Origin: JAICMB01 sp035295125
Lineage (GTDB): Bacteria > Acidobacteriota > Terriglobia > Bryobacterales > Bryobacteraceae
Reading direction: 5' to 3'
Assembly: GCA_035295125.1 (NCBI GenBank)
Contig: DATGJP010000090.1
Location: 1-64,000 of the forward strand
DNA length: 64,000 nt
Each line of letters starts with the position of its first letter. Position 1 is the stretch's first letter. The notes below the pieces were generated by a model, which saw only the letters and a list, made by a program, of their open reading frames with translations, was not told where the DNA came from and searched no databases. Positions 7,452-16,729 of the stretch are shown here, piece after piece. The translations under genes and the position numbers were made by a program.

Positions 7452-8624
7452 ATGGCAGCTCCCGCAACCGGCAGAACAGTGCAGCCTACCCCACGCGTGC
7501 AATCGATCGACATCGTTCGCGGCGCGGTAATGGTGCTGATGGCCATCGATCATGTGCGCGTGTTTTCCGGGGTCCCGGCAGGCTCGCCCGAGGCGGCAGT
7601 ATTTCTGACGCGCTGGATCACGAACTTCTGCGCGCCGGCGTTCGTGTTCTTCGCGGGCACATCGCTGTTCTTGAAGGGCGAGCGCATCAACGATCGCGCC
7701 GCCCTCGCCAGATGGGTGATGTTGCGCGGTGCCTGGCTCGTTCTCCTGGAATTGACTTTTCTACGGTTGGCGTGGACGTTCAATGCCGATTTCACGCACT
7801 ACATGCTCGCGGGAGTCATCTGGATGTTGGGTTGGTGCATGATCCTCATGGGTCCGCTAGTACGCCTTCCTGTTGCGGCAAGTGCGATCTTCGGGTGCCT
7901 CACAATCGCCGGGCACAACCTCTTTGCCTCTGCGGTTCACGGCCCGCTGGGGTGGTTGGGCCAACTTCTATATTTCGGCGGGGCGATCAAGGTGGGTCCG
8001 GTGGCCCAGCCGAATCTCCTCATCCTGTACACGATCTTCCCCTGGATCGGCGTCATGGCGGCCGGATACGCATTCGGCGCTGTGATGCGCATGAACCCGG
8101 AGCAGCGCAGGCGGACCTGTTATCTCATCGGCGGCGGCGCGATCCTCCTGTTCCTGGTGCTGCGTTATTTCAATCTGTATGGCGATCGGCCCTGGGCCGC
8201 CACGCCGCGCGTTGCCGCGTGGATTGCCTTCCTGAATACACGCAAATACCCGGCGTCGCTGCTGTTTCTGCTGATGACCCTGGGGCCCGCGATTGCGGCG
8301 CTGCCGCTGCTCGAAAACGCGCGTGGCCGCCTCGCGCAGTGGTTGTCCGTCTTCGGGCGCGTACCGCTCTTCTATTACTTACTGCACATCCCACTGATCC
8401 ACGTCGTGGCCGTCGCGATCTCACTGGTGCGCACGCCGGGAGCGACGGGCTGGCTGTTCGGAAATCATCCCATGGACCCGCCTCCCGTGCCGCAGGGTTA
8501 CATGTGGAGTCTTGGCCTGCTTTACGCGGTCACGGCGGCAGTCGTGATCGCGCTGTACTTTCCCTGCCGCTGGTTTGCGCGCTTGAAAGCGCAACGGCGA
8601 AGTACGTGGCTGACCTATTTATGA
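7452..8624 (+). CDS. DUF1624/heparan-alpha-glucosaminide acetyltransferase-like membrane protein
   Basis: The 390-residue polytopic membrane protein has about 10 hydrophobic segments and the N-terminal signature QSIDIVRGAVMVLMAIDHVR, which is characteristic of the DUF1624/HGSNAT family thought to transfer acetyl groups across membranes. Later loops include FYYLLHIPLIHVVAVAI, typical of this acyltransferase fold. The ATG at 7452 is chosen because AAGGAGGG precedes it by seven bases; the frame is open 21 codons upstream without a site. It is divergent from the aldehyde dehydrogenase and overlaps the converging small gene by 10 bp. The acceptor substrate is unknown. Confidence 0.85.
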   Translation: MAAPATGRTVQPTPRVQSIDIVRGAVMVLMAIDHVRVFSGVPAGSPEAAVFLTRWITNFCAPAFVFFAGTSLFLKGERINDRAALARWVMLRGAWLVLLELTFLRLAWTFNADFTHYMLAGVIWMLGWCMILMGPLVRLPVAASAIFGCLTIAGHNLFASAVHGPLGWLGQLLYFGGAIKVGPVAQPNLLILYTIFPWIGVMAAGYAFGAVMRMNPEQRRRTCYLIGGGAILLFLVLRYFNLYGDRPWAATPRVAAWIAFLNTRKYPASLLFLLMTLGPAIAALPLLENARGRLAQWLSVFGRVPLFYYLLHIPLIHVVAVAISLVRTPGATGWLFGNHPMDPPPVPQGYMWSLGLLYAVTAAVVIALYFPCRWFARLKAQRRSTWLTYL

Positions 8625-9040
8625 TCCGGATTGCCGAGAGCTTCTTTTAGCTCGCGATCGAAAACGCCAGGCTCGGTGCAGATACGCATGATGCCTTCCA
8701 GATCGGCAAAGCGGCGCACGAATTCGGCCGTAATCCGTATGAAGTGAGAACCGGTGAGCATCGTGATGGTGCGCAACTGTGCCCGATGTTTGCCGAGCCA
8801 TTGTGCCCAATCGCCGCTGACTTCGATGGATGCGCCGCGCACCTCATGGGCATCGATGAAGAACTCGACTGGGGCTCTTCCATCGAGCCAGCCGGACAAT
8901 GCCACCATTGGCGCATCGCCGAACTCGCCCACATCATTCCCCGAGATCTTCAGGACGACCACGCCGCTCCGGAATTGTTGAATTGCCAAATTGCAATGAA
9001 CGCCATCGTAGTAGACTTCACGACGCTCCGTCCGCTCCAT
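8615..9040 (-). CDS. Hypothetical protein, possibly STAS-like
   Basis: The 141-residue cytosolic protein begins MERTERREVYYDG. GGAGGAAT immediately precedes the ATG at 9040, which is why I reject the long upstream extension that runs into oligopeptidase B. The pattern of a beta-strand (SGVVVLKISGN), a strand VEFFIDAHEVRGAS followed by helix WAQWLGKHR, and a strand TITMLTGSHFIRITAEFV resembles STAS/SpoIIAA-like folds, but no phosphorylatable DSS motif is visible. No function assigned. It converges with the acyltransferase and is divergent from oligopeptidase B. Confidence 0.7.
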   Translation of the reverse strand: MERTERREVYYDGVHCNLAIQQFRSGVVVLKISGNDVGEFGDAPMVALSGWLDGRAPVEFFIDAHEVRGASIEVSGDWAQWLGKHRAQLRTITMLTGSHFIRITAEFVRRFADLEGIMRICTEPGVFDRELKEALGNPDHK

Positions 9041-9175
9041 ATTCCTCCAACATCCAATGTTAACCGCCCAGGGAACGGCCGCGGCGATGGCGTTGTCTGG
9101 TGTTTCGTATGAATTGGTGGCGTGAGCACGAAGCTGAGATAAAATGAACCCAAACTGCCGCAAGGAGAACTCCCT

Positions 9176-11263
9176 ATGCTTCGGCCCGCCACCCTCACAC
9201 TCGTTCTTGCTGCCGGCCTGGCAGCACAGACGCCGCCCGTTGCCCCGGTAAAGGAACACAGCGAGGTACGTCAAGGAACCACGGTCACCGACAATTACTA
9301 TTGGCTCCGCGAGAAATCGAATCCCGAGGTCATCAATTATCTGAACGCCGAGAACGCGTACACGGACGCGATGACAAAGGAGTTGAAACCCTTTGCCGAC
9401 TCGCTCTACAAGGAAATGCTCGGCCGCATCAAACAGACCGACCTCAGTGTCCCGACTCGCAATGGCAATTACTTGATGTACAGCCGCACGGAAGAAGGCA
9501 AGCAATACCCCATTCTGTGCCGCCGTAAAGGCTCCATGGACGCGCCCGAAGAGATCGTGCTCGATGTAAACGAGCTTGGGAAGGGTCATAAGTTTGTTGG
9601 GCTCGGCGGTGTTTCCTACAGCGACGATCAGAACCTGGTTGCCTATTCCGTCGATTTCAGCGGATACCGCCAGTACACAATGCACATCAAGGACCTTCGG
9701 ACCGGTGAGACGCTGGCGGACACCACCGAACGGGTCACGTCAATTGCCTGGGCAGATGACAACAAAACCCTGTTCCTGACTACCGAGGACCCCGTCACGA
9801 AACGCAGCGACAAACTCTGGCGGCATGTCCTCGGCTCGACTACATTCGAGCCGCTGTTCGAGGAGAAAGACATCCTATATCGCATCTACGTTCGTAAGAC
9901 ACGGGATAAGAAATACCTGCTGTTCTCAATCGACAGTACGGACACAACAGAGGTGCGCTATCTCCGAGCCGACCAGCCGCAAGGTAATTTCACGGTCTTT
10001 CTTCCACGAGAAAAGAAGCACCGGTATTACGTTGATCACCGCGAAGGCCTGTTCTACATTCGCAGCAACAAGAACGCTCTCAACTTCCAGGTGCTGACGG
10101 TGTCCGACAACGACCCCAGCCCGAAGAACTGGAAGGTCTTCATCCCGCACCGTGATGACGTTCAGGTTTCCGGTATCGATCTGTTCCGCGATTTTGCGGT
10201 TTCCGTGGAAAAATCCGAGGCGCTGAATCGTTTGCGCGTTTACGACTTCAAATCGCGCGCCTGGACGGACATCAAGTTTCCCGAGTCAGTCTACTCGGTA
10301 TTCTCGGGCGGGACGCCGGACTTCGATTCGAAGACGTATCGTTACAGCTACCAGAGCATGATCACGCCGCAGAGCGTGTTCGACTACGACACCCAAACCG
10401 GCAAGTCCACGTTGTTGAAGCGCCAGGAAGTGCTCGGCGGCTACGACCCCACGCAGTATGTCACGGAACGGCAATGGGCCATTGTGCGCGACGGGACGAA
10501 GGTGCCGCTATCGATTGTGTACAAGAAGGGATTCCAGCGTGACGGTAAGGGGCCGATGCTCCTTTACGGCTATGGATCGTATGGAGCAGGCATGTCGGCG
10601 ACGTTCTCGAGTGTGCGGCTTAGCATGCTGAATCGCGGCGTGGCCTACGCCATTGCCCATATCCGCGGGGGCGACGAGATGGGTCAGAAATGGCGTGAGG
10701 ACGGCATGCTCATGAAGAAGAAGAACACCTTCTTCGATTTCGTGGATAGTGCGCAATACCTCATCGAGCAGAAGTGGACGTCGAAAAACTCGCTGATTAT
10801 TGAAGGCGGCAGCGCCGGCGGTCTGCTGCTGGGGGCTACGCTCAACCTGCGTCCCGACCTGTTTCGGGCAGCGCATCTGGCCGTACCATGGGTCGACGTC
10901 ATGAACGACATGCTGGACGCGTCGCTGCCGCTGACCACGGGCGAATACCTGGAATGGGGAAATCCGAACGAGAAGGCTGCCTACGATTACATGTTGACGT
11001 ATAGCCCTTATGACAATCTGCACAAGACCGCGTATCCCGCCATGCTGGTGACCGAAAGCCTGAACGACAGCCAGGTGATGTACTGGGGAGCCGCGAAGTA
11101 CGTCGCGAAGCTGCGGACGTTAAAGACGGACAACAATCAGCTCCTGTTGCAGATGAAGATGGACCCGGCCGGCCACGGCGGCGCATCGGGACGTTACGAC
11201 CAGTTAAAAGACACGGCTTTCGAATACGCCTGGATGTTGAGCCAGGTCGGCATCAGGAACTAG
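9176..11263 (+). CDS. Oligopeptidase B (S9A prolyl oligopeptidase family)
   Basis: Serine peptidase cleaving short peptides after basic residues. The 695-residue protein opens with a signal-like stretch ending at AAQTPP, so the enzyme may be periplasmic. The propeller domain covers residues about 60-400 and the alpha/beta hydrolase domain follows. The triad is visible: Ser546 in EGGSAGGLLLG, Asp631 in ESLNDSQVMYW and His667 in PAGHGGASGRY. The GHGGASGR motif is the oligopeptidase B signature and separates it from prolyl endopeptidase. AAGGAG lies seven bases before the ATG. It is followed by a repeat-derived hairpin that looks like a terminator. Confidence 0.93.
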   Translation: MLRPATLTLVLAAGLAAQTPPVAPVKEHSEVRQGTTVTDNYYWLREKSNPEVINYLNAENAYTDAMTKELKPFADSLYKEMLGRIKQTDLSVPTRNGNYLMYSRTEEGKQYPILCRRKGSMDAPEEIVLDVNELGKGHKFVGLGGVSYSDDQNLVAYSVDFSGYRQYTMHIKDLRTGETLADTTERVTSIAWADDNKTLFLTTEDPVTKRSDKLWRHVLGSTTFEPLFEEKDILYRIYVRKTRDKKYLLFSIDSTDTTEVRYLRADQPQGNFTVFLPREKKHRYYVDHREGLFYIRSNKNALNFQVLTVSDNDPSPKNWKVFIPHRDDVQVSGIDLFRDFAVSVEKSEALNRLRVYDFKSRAWTDIKFPESVYSVFSGGTPDFDSKTYRYSYQSMITPQSVFDYDTQTGKSTLLKRQEVLGGYDPTQYVTERQWAIVRDGTKVPLSIVYKKGFQRDGKGPMLLYGYGSYGAGMSATFSSVRLSMLNRGVAYAIAHIRGGDEMGQKWREDGMLMKKKNTFFDFVDSAQYLIEQKWTSKNSLIIEGGSAGGLLLGATLNLRPDLFRAAHLAVPWVDVMNDMLDASLPLTTGEYLEWGNPNEKAAYDYMLTYSPYDNLHKTAYPAMLVTESLNDSQVMYWGAAKYVAKLRTLKTDNNQLLLQMKMDPAGHGGASGRYDQLKDTAFEYAWMLSQVGIRN

Positions 11264-11288
11264 CGCGGTAATACACAGCCGCTGATTC

Positions 11289-11395
11289 TTCACGAAAGCA
11301 GCGCAGGCGGTTTCGCCTGCGCGTTTTTATCAGATCCGAAGGCAGGCTGAATGCCTGCTTCACCCTTCCACAGCCTCCAAATCTTCGCGCGGCGC
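11289..11395 (+). repeat. Composite palindromic repeat, full-length copy
   Basis: Begins CACGAAAGCA, then arm A (GCGCAGGCG-GTTT-CGCCTGCGC), a short spacer, then arm B (AGGCAGGCTGAATGCCTGCT), then the tail CACCCTTCCACAGCCTCC. The same order, in either orientation, occurs at 28836-28916 (reversed), 32915-33020 and 62040-62142. Confidence 0.85.
11301..11330 (+). terminator. Repeat-derived intrinsic terminator after oligopeptidase B
   Basis: The perfect 9-bp stem GCGCAGGCG / CGCCTGCGC with loop GTTT is followed by GTTTTTAT. It lies 38 bp after the oligopeptidase B stop and is built from arm A of the dispersed repeat. Confidence 0.65.
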
Positions 11396-11452
11396 GAAAA
11401 TCAAAGGCTGTGTGACACCTTTCCGGCACCCGAATTGCAAGTCGGCGAGTGG

Positions 11453-13159
11453 ATGCGTTACGTTGCCCTCGCGACCGATTACGACGGAACCCTGGCGCAC
11501 GATGGAGTTGTAGCAACCACAGCAATCGAAGCGCTGGAGCGCCTTGCTCATTCGGGACGGAAGTTGATCCTGGTGACAGGGCGCGAATTACCGGACCTGC
11601 AGAGAGTTTTTCCACGGTTAGACCTCTTTGAGAAGGTGGTGGCCGAGAACGGCGCCCTCCTCTACACTCCCGCGACCCGGGAGAAACGGACGTTGGCTCA
11701 ACGCCCGCCGGACCAGTTCATTGACGCCCTGCGGCGGCGGGGTGTTACGAACATGAGCGCAGGCGAAGTGATTGTCGCGTTGTGGCGTCCTCAGGAAGAA
11801 ATCGCGATCAAGGCGATCGCCGAGTTTGGCCTCGAACTGCAGGTGATCTTCAACAAGGATGCCGTGATGATTCTGCCCTCGGGCGTGAACAAGAGCACGG
11901 GTCTGGAAGCCGCTCTCGATGAATTAAGGATCTCGCGGCACAATCTTGCCGGAATCGGCGATGCGGAGAACGATCATTCGTTCCTGAGTTGCTGCGAGTG
12001 CGCCGTGGCAGTCGCCAACGCAATTTCGGCGCTGAAGGAAAAAGCGGACCTGGTCACCAAGGGGGATCACGGGGCTGGAGTAGTAGAACTCGCCGGAATG
12101 CTGCTGCAGGATGACCTCGCGGGACTTAACGTCTCTGCCGATCGTGCCGGCATTCGGCTTGGCAAAGCGGGTGATCGCGAGATTGTGTTGAAGACGCACG
12201 GGCAGGTCGTCCTGGTCTGCGGCCAGTCCGGCAGCGGGAAATCCACGTTCGTCACAGGTGTAATCGAACGCGTTGCGGAGCGCGGATACCAGATTTGCCT
12301 GGTCGATCCGGAAGGCGATTACGGCTCGCTTTCCGGGTTCGTGGCGACGGGCGATACCGGTCACCCACCTTCGCTCGATCATCTGCGGCAGATGTTGGAT
12401 GACCCGAAAGCTCAAGTCACCGTCAACCTGGCGGGGGTCCGTATACCGGATCGTGCCGCCGCATTCGCGTCAGCCCTGAGCCTGATTCAAGAACGGCAGG
12501 TGCACCTGGGCCGGCCTCACTGGCTGGTTGTAGATGAAGCGCATCAGATGCTGCCGTCGGAGTGGAGTCCTGCGCGTGGTCAGCTGGGCGGTGAGATCCC
12601 GAACCTGCTCTTGTTGACCGTGCATCCCCAACATGTGGCGCCCGCGGCATTAAAACGCGTCGACACCGTCATCGTGATGGGAGCGGAGCCGGCCGGCGCG
12701 CTGGAAGAATTCGGGAACATAGCCGGAGTGCGCGTACCCGTGCCGCCATCCGATCCGCTCGAGCATGGCGAAGCACTTCTGTGGCAGCGCGATGGGGGCG
12801 CCGTTTTGAAAATGACAAGCGACCCCCCAAGGGCCGAGCGCGATCGTCACAAACGCAAATATGCCGCAGGAGACATCGAGGAAGATCGCGTCTTCTACTT
12901 CCGTGGACCGGACGGCAAGCTGAATTTGCGCGCCCAGAACCTTACCGTCTTCCTGCAAATGGCGGATGGGGTCGACGACGAGACGTGGCTGTTCCATCTG
13001 CATCGCGGCGACTATTCGCGCTGGCTGCGCGAAGACGTGAAGGACAAGGAACTGGCCGATCACGTCGCGGCAATTGAGCGGGACGATCGTATCTCACCAG
13101 GCGAAAGCCGAAAACGGATCAGGGAAGCGATCGAAGAAAAATACACGGCGCCGGCATAG
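11453..13159 (+). CDS. HAD phosphatase fused to a HerA-like P-loop ATPase
   Basis: The 568-residue two-part protein starts at MRYVALATDYDGTL. Upstream codons are repeat-derived, so I reject the longer frame. Residues 1-about 225 are a Cof-type (class IIB) HAD hydrolase: DYDGTL (Asp9/Asp11), LVTGRE, the lysine in VNKSTGLE, and GIGDAENDHSFL. Residues about 235-460 are a DUF87/HerA-like ATPase: Walker A GQSGSGKST (257-265) and Walker B WLVVDEAHQ (Asp361/Glu362). A final module of about 90 residues contains LTVFLQMADGVDD and FHLHRGDYSRWLRED. Sugar-phosphate hydrolysis by the first part is likely; what the ATPase does is unknown. Confidence 0.88.
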   Translation: MRYVALATDYDGTLAHDGVVATTAIEALERLAHSGRKLILVTGRELPDLQRVFPRLDLFEKVVAENGALLYTPATREKRTLAQRPPDQFIDALRRRGVTNMSAGEVIVALWRPQEEIAIKAIAEFGLELQVIFNKDAVMILPSGVNKSTGLEAALDELRISRHNLAGIGDAENDHSFLSCCECAVAVANAISALKEKADLVTKGDHGAGVVELAGMLLQDDLAGLNVSADRAGIRLGKAGDREIVLKTHGQVVLVCGQSGSGKSTFVTGVIERVAERGYQICLVDPEGDYGSLSGFVATGDTGHPPSLDHLRQMLDDPKAQVTVNLAGVRIPDRAAAFASALSLIQERQVHLGRPHWLVVDEAHQMLPSEWSPARGQLGGEIPNLLLLTVHPQHVAPAALKRVDTVIVMGAEPAGALEEFGNIAGVRVPVPPSDPLEHGEALLWQRDGGAVLKMTSDPPRAERDRHKRKYAAGDIEEDRVFYFRGPDGKLNLRAQNLTVFLQMADGVDDETWLFHLHRGDYSRWLREDVKDKELADHVAAIERDDRISPGESRKRIREAIEEKYTAPA

Positions 13160-13230
13160 TCTGGCCCGACGCACAGAAGCAGGAAATCCGCGTATCGTGG
13201 CATAGATGCGGTGATGCTATCGTCGATCTG

Positions 13231-13785
13231 TTGAAAGCTCCTGAGATTATCAAAACCGAACGGCTGATTCTGCGCAAGCCTCTTAACGACGACGCGGAGG
13301 CCATCTTCTCCCGCTATTCCAGCGACCTGGAGGTAACGAAGTATCTCGGCTGGCCACGCCACCGGATCATCGAAGATACGAAGTCATTTCTGGCCTTCAG
13401 CGATGCGGAATGGGAACGTTGGCCGGCCGGGCCATACCTGATCGAGTCCCTGGTTGAGCAACGGCTGCTTGGCAGTACCGGTCTGGCATTCGAGTCACCG
13501 TCGGTTGCCGCTACAGGATACGTGCTAGCTCGCGATGCCTGGGGATTCGGATACGCAACGGAAGCTCTTAACGCTGTCGTTGCATTGGCCCGTGATTTGG
13601 GCGTCAACCGGCTCTACGCCCTCTGTCATCCGGCAAATGTTGCTTCTGTTCACGTCCTTGGGAAGTGTGGCTTTCATAATGAAGGCTTTACGCCAAGCCA
13701 GCACCGCTTTCCCAACCTCGATCCGGACGACCCAGGAGAATGTTTATGCTTCGCGCGTCACTTTGAACCCGCGGCCAGGACTTGA
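13231..13785 (+). CDS. GNAT N-acetyltransferase (RimJ/RimL-like)
   Basis: The 184-residue protein begins at a TTG codon (MKAPEIIKTERLILRKPL), as no in-frame ATG or GTG fits. The RimJ/L opening TERLILRKPLNDDAEAIF and the acetyl-CoA site segment DAWGFGYATEALNAVVALA, followed by LYALCHPANVASVHVLGKCGF, are classic for this family, which acetylates protein N-termini or small amines. The substrate is undetermined. Its 3' end overlaps the converging DinB gene by 28 bp. Confidence 0.9.
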   Translation: MKAPEIIKTERLILRKPLNDDAEAIFSRYSSDLEVTKYLGWPRHRIIEDTKSFLAFSDAEWERWPAGPYLIESLVEQRLLGSTGLAFESPSVAATGYVLARDAWGFGYATEALNAVVALARDLGVNRLYALCHPANVASVHVLGKCGFHNEGFTPSQHRFPNLDPDDPGECLCFARHFEPAART

Positions 13786-14282
13786 TTGCACGAACGGTAG
13801 TAAGCGATCAGGTCAAGAACCGGCGGCGCGTGCCCCATCGCCCGGAGCATGCCGGAAACCTGTCCACGATGGTGAGTGCCGTGATTGACCACGTGAGTCA
13901 CAATCTGCCAGATCGGTTCCTCATGGACGTTTCCCTTCAAATCGCGGTACGTGAGTTTTGCTTCGACGGCCTCGTCGGTCAGCGTCGCTGCCCACTCCTT
14001 CCAACGATCGTGGAGCTTCGGCCAATCCTCCTGGAGGACGCTCAAACGCACGTCTGAATCCGGATCGATGAAACGGGCCGGCACATTGTCAGTGATCCGC
14101 CCGTACCAGACCCGGTCGGCGGCAAAAATGTGCGCCAGCGTACCTAACAAGTGCCTTTCACTGAATTTGAAATCGTGGACCAGTTCGTCCGGAGTAAGGA
14201 GCGCGGCTACCTCGACGAGCTTACGACTCGAGTTGGCCGTGTAATCAATCAGCGTTCGAACAGTGGAGGCGGATAGGCTCAC
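13758..14282 (-). CDS. DinB-family metal-binding protein
   Basis: The 174-residue four-helix-bundle protein is of the DinB/YfiT type. The expected metal-binding His triad is visible: His in GTLAHIFAADRVWYG (about residue 50) and the pair in HVVNHGTHHRGQVSGMLRA (about residues 135-140). DinB proteins are often thiol-dependent transferases (bacillithiol or mycothiol) or uncharacterised; the substrate here is unknown. It converges with the GNAT gene, with overlapping 3' ends. Confidence 0.9.
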   Translation of the reverse strand: MSLSASTVRTLIDYTANSSRKLVEVAALLTPDELVHDFKFSERHLLGTLAHIFAADRVWYGRITDNVPARFIDPDSDVRLSVLQEDWPKLHDRWKEWAATLTDEAVEAKLTYRDLKGNVHEEPIWQIVTHVVNHGTHHRGQVSGMLRAMGHAPPVLDLIAYYRSCNQVLAAGSK

Positions 14283-14410
14283 AGTTGCCGTATCGTAACA
14301 TCGCTCACAACTTAACGCCGGTTAACTCCATATGCGATAATTATCACGTCAAACGAGCCACCCGCGGGGGTGGCCGGAAAATCTGAGTACTGGCTAGCAT
14401 ACCAACTACT

Positions 14411-15016
14411 ATGAAGAATGAATCGCAAGCCACTGCCGCAGCAAGCACATTTCAGAACGTGAAGGAGATTGAGGCTCATGCGAAGAGCCGCATGGAGAAG
14501 GTGCTGAGTGATCTGCAGCACGACATGGCCAACGTTCGCACCGGCCGCGCCTCGATCAGCCTCCTCGATAACGTTAAGGTCGACTACTATGGCACGCCAA
14601 CGCCTGTGAACCAGTTGGCTACTCTGCACGTTCCTGAAGCTTCCCTGATCACGGTGCAGCCGTGGGACGTATCGCAGATTGGTGCTCTTGAAAAAGCAAT
14701 CCGCGCCGCCGATCTGGGTCTCAACCCCTCCAACGACGGCAAGCTGATCCGGGTGCCGATTCCGCCGCTTACTGAAGAGCGCCGCAAGGAATTGGTGAAG
14801 AAACTGAACCATCTTGCAGAGGATCACCGGGTTGCCATGCGCAACATCCGCCGCGACGCCAACGAAGCGGTGAAGAAGCTTCTCAAGGACAAGACGATCA
14901 GCGAGGATGAAGACCGTCGCGCCCATGACGAGATCCAGAAAATGACCGACGGGTGCATTCAAAAACTGGATCAGGCGGCGAAAGCAAAAGAGAAGGAAAT
15001 CCTCGAATTCAAATAG
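14411..15016 (+). CDS. frr: Ribosome recycling factor
   Basis: Splits post-termination ribosomes together with EF-G. The 201-residue protein matches RRF throughout: VRTGRASISLLDNVKVDYYG, TPVNQLATLHVPEASLITVQPWD in overlapping order, IPPLTEERRKELVKKL, then EDHRVAMRNIRRDANEAVKKL and the acidic-basic tail. About 16 residues of extra N-terminus precede the core, so a start nearer AKSRMEKVL is possible. pyrH, its usual neighbour, is not present; a histidine kinase follows 12 bp downstream. Confidence 0.97.
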   Translation: MKNESQATAAASTFQNVKEIEAHAKSRMEKVLSDLQHDMANVRTGRASISLLDNVKVDYYGTPTPVNQLATLHVPEASLITVQPWDVSQIGALEKAIRAADLGLNPSNDGKLIRVPIPPLTEERRKELVKKLNHLAEDHRVAMRNIRRDANEAVKKLLKDKTISEDEDRRAHDEIQKMTDGCIQKLDQAAKAKEKEILEFK

Positions 15017-15028
15017 CGCCCGGGCGTT

Positions 15029-16729
15029 ATGGCGCGTTACAGCTCGCGAATTCTGCTTGCCGTTGCGGGGATCTTATCCCTGCTTCTCGTGATACTCGCG
15101 GTCATTCAGTATCGCTGGGCCGGGCGCGTGGCTGAGGCGGATCTCGAACGCACCCGCAATCAGCTCAAAACATCGGCGGAGAACTTCGCGCGGGATTTCG
15201 ACCAGCAACTCGCACAGGTACACGTCTTTTTTTCAAGGCTGGCGACATCGTCGAGCGGAGAACCCGCGGCCGTCCCCGATGCGTCGGCGATTCCGCGGAT
15301 GGTTGGCGAGGCCTATTACCTGGATGTGGCCGATGACGGGCCAGCACGGCGCTATCATTTGCAGCGCGATGGCAAGTGGTCGGCTTCGATAGAAAACAAC
15401 GCAATGCCGGATCGGGTTACACGACCGCCGGCAGTCAATCTGAGTTGCGCGCCACCTCCAGCCGATGGTGCTCCGGTGCTGATCATCCTGAGCGCCATCG
15501 AGAAGTCATCGCCGCTGCTTCCTCCCTTCCAGCGTTGCATGTACGTTGTTCTGGATACCGGTTATCTGCAACGCCAGGTTTTTCCCGCGCTCATCGATAA
15601 ATACTTTGGAACCGACGCACGCTCGACGTACGCGTTTTCTGTCGAGAAGCGTGGCCGTTCCGGTTCCCCGATTTACAGTTCAGATCCACATCCCGCGTCA
15701 CAATACGAAGTGCAGCAGCCCTTCTTCACACTGCGGCTTGAAGATCTGGTCACGATTCGCACATCGCTGCCAGAACATCCGCCCGCAATGGCGCGACTGT
15801 ATGTCAACAAGGGTGCGACCGGGCGCATCATGTTTCGGACCGACCGCCGATTCGGCAACCCCCTGAGTGGTGACTGGCAGCTCAACGTGGGTTCCAAAAC
15901 CGGAACGCTGGCGTCGTCACTCAACGTATGGCGCCGGCAAAACCTCCTATTGAGCATTGGCGTTGAATTGATGCTGCTGGCCGGCATGACGTTCATCGTC
16001 GTGTCTTCCCGCAGAATGCAGCGGCTGGCCGAGCAGAAGATGCAGTTCGTCGCCGGAGTGTCCCACGAGCTTCGCAATCCACTGTCGGCGATCTGCATGC
16101 TCTCCCGCAATCAGGCCGACGGGCTCGTTTCGGGATCGGAACAGGTGCGGCAGTACGGATCTTTAATTCACGGACAGGGGCAACGCCTTACCGAAATGGT
16201 GGAGCAGACGCTTCAGTTTGCCGGGATCCACTCGCGTCATCCCGGGACCGGCCAGAGTTCAGTCGACGTGAAGCAGGTGGTGCAGCAGGCCTTGGAATCG
16301 CGTCGTGACGAACTGGAACGCGGCGGATTCGAGACGGAGTTGGAACTCGACGAAAATCTGCCTTCCGTACTCGGCGACTCGCGCGCTTTGCAGCAGGCCG
16401 TCGAGAACCTCCTCGGCAATGCCATGAAATACGGCGGCAGCGGACGGTGGATCCGCGTGAGCGCGCACCGCGACGCAGACGGGAAAGCGGTTCTGATCAC
16501 TGTGGAAGACCATGGCGTAGGAATCGATCCCGCGGACGCCGACCAGATTTTTGAGCCGTTCTATCGCGGGAAGACCGCCGTCGAGAACCAGATTCCGGGT
16601 AGCGGGCTCGGATTGAGCCTGGTGCGAACCACCATCGACGCCCACCGGGGGACCATTACGCTCGAAAGCGCGCCGGGGCAGGGAAGTGCGTTCACATTGC
16701 ACCTGCCGGTCGCGCCTGGCGCGAAATGA
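15029..16729 (+). CDS. Membrane sensor histidine kinase
   Basis: The 566-residue protein has TM1 at residues about 8-27, a periplasmic sensor domain of about 270 residues of no recognised type, and TM2 about 308-328. HisKA follows with phospho-acceptor His346 in AGVSHELRNPLSAI, then HATPase with N box LLGNAMKYGG, G1 DHGVGIDP and G2 PGSGLGLSLV. It overlaps the response regulator by ATGA (16726-16729), which in turn overlaps an alpha-fucosidase, so the pair may control carbohydrate use. The signal it senses is unknown. Confidence 0.95.
   Translation: MARYSSRILLAVAGILSLLLVILAVIQYRWAGRVAEADLERTRNQLKTSAENFARDFDQQLAQVHVFFSRLATSSSGEPAAVPDASAIPRMVGEAYYLDVADDGPARRYHLQRDGKWSASIENNAMPDRVTRPPAVNLSCAPPPADGAPVLIILSAIEKSSPLLPPFQRCMYVVLDTGYLQRQVFPALIDKYFGTDARSTYAFSVEKRGRSGSPIYSSDPHPASQYEVQQPFFTLRLEDLVTIRTSLPEHPPAMARLYVNKGATGRIMFRTDRRFGNPLSGDWQLNVGSKTGTLASSLNVWRRQNLLLSIGVELMLLAGMTFIVVSSRRMQRLAEQKMQFVAGVSHELRNPLSAICMLSRNQADGLVSGSEQVRQYGSLIHGQGQRLTEMVEQTLQFAGIHSRHPGTGQSSVDVKQVVQQALESRRDELERGGFETELELDENLPSVLGDSRALQQAVENLLGNAMKYGGSGRWIRVSAHRDADGKAVLITVEDHGVGIDPADADQIFEPFYRGKTAVENQIPGSGLGLSLVRTTIDAHRGTITLESAPGQGSAFTLHLPVAPGAK

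Noticed and set aside
9041..9685. Long open frame on the minus strand continuing the small gene 8615-9040
   Set aside because: It lies over the oligopeptidase B coding region, and a good ribosome binding site and start exist at 9040.
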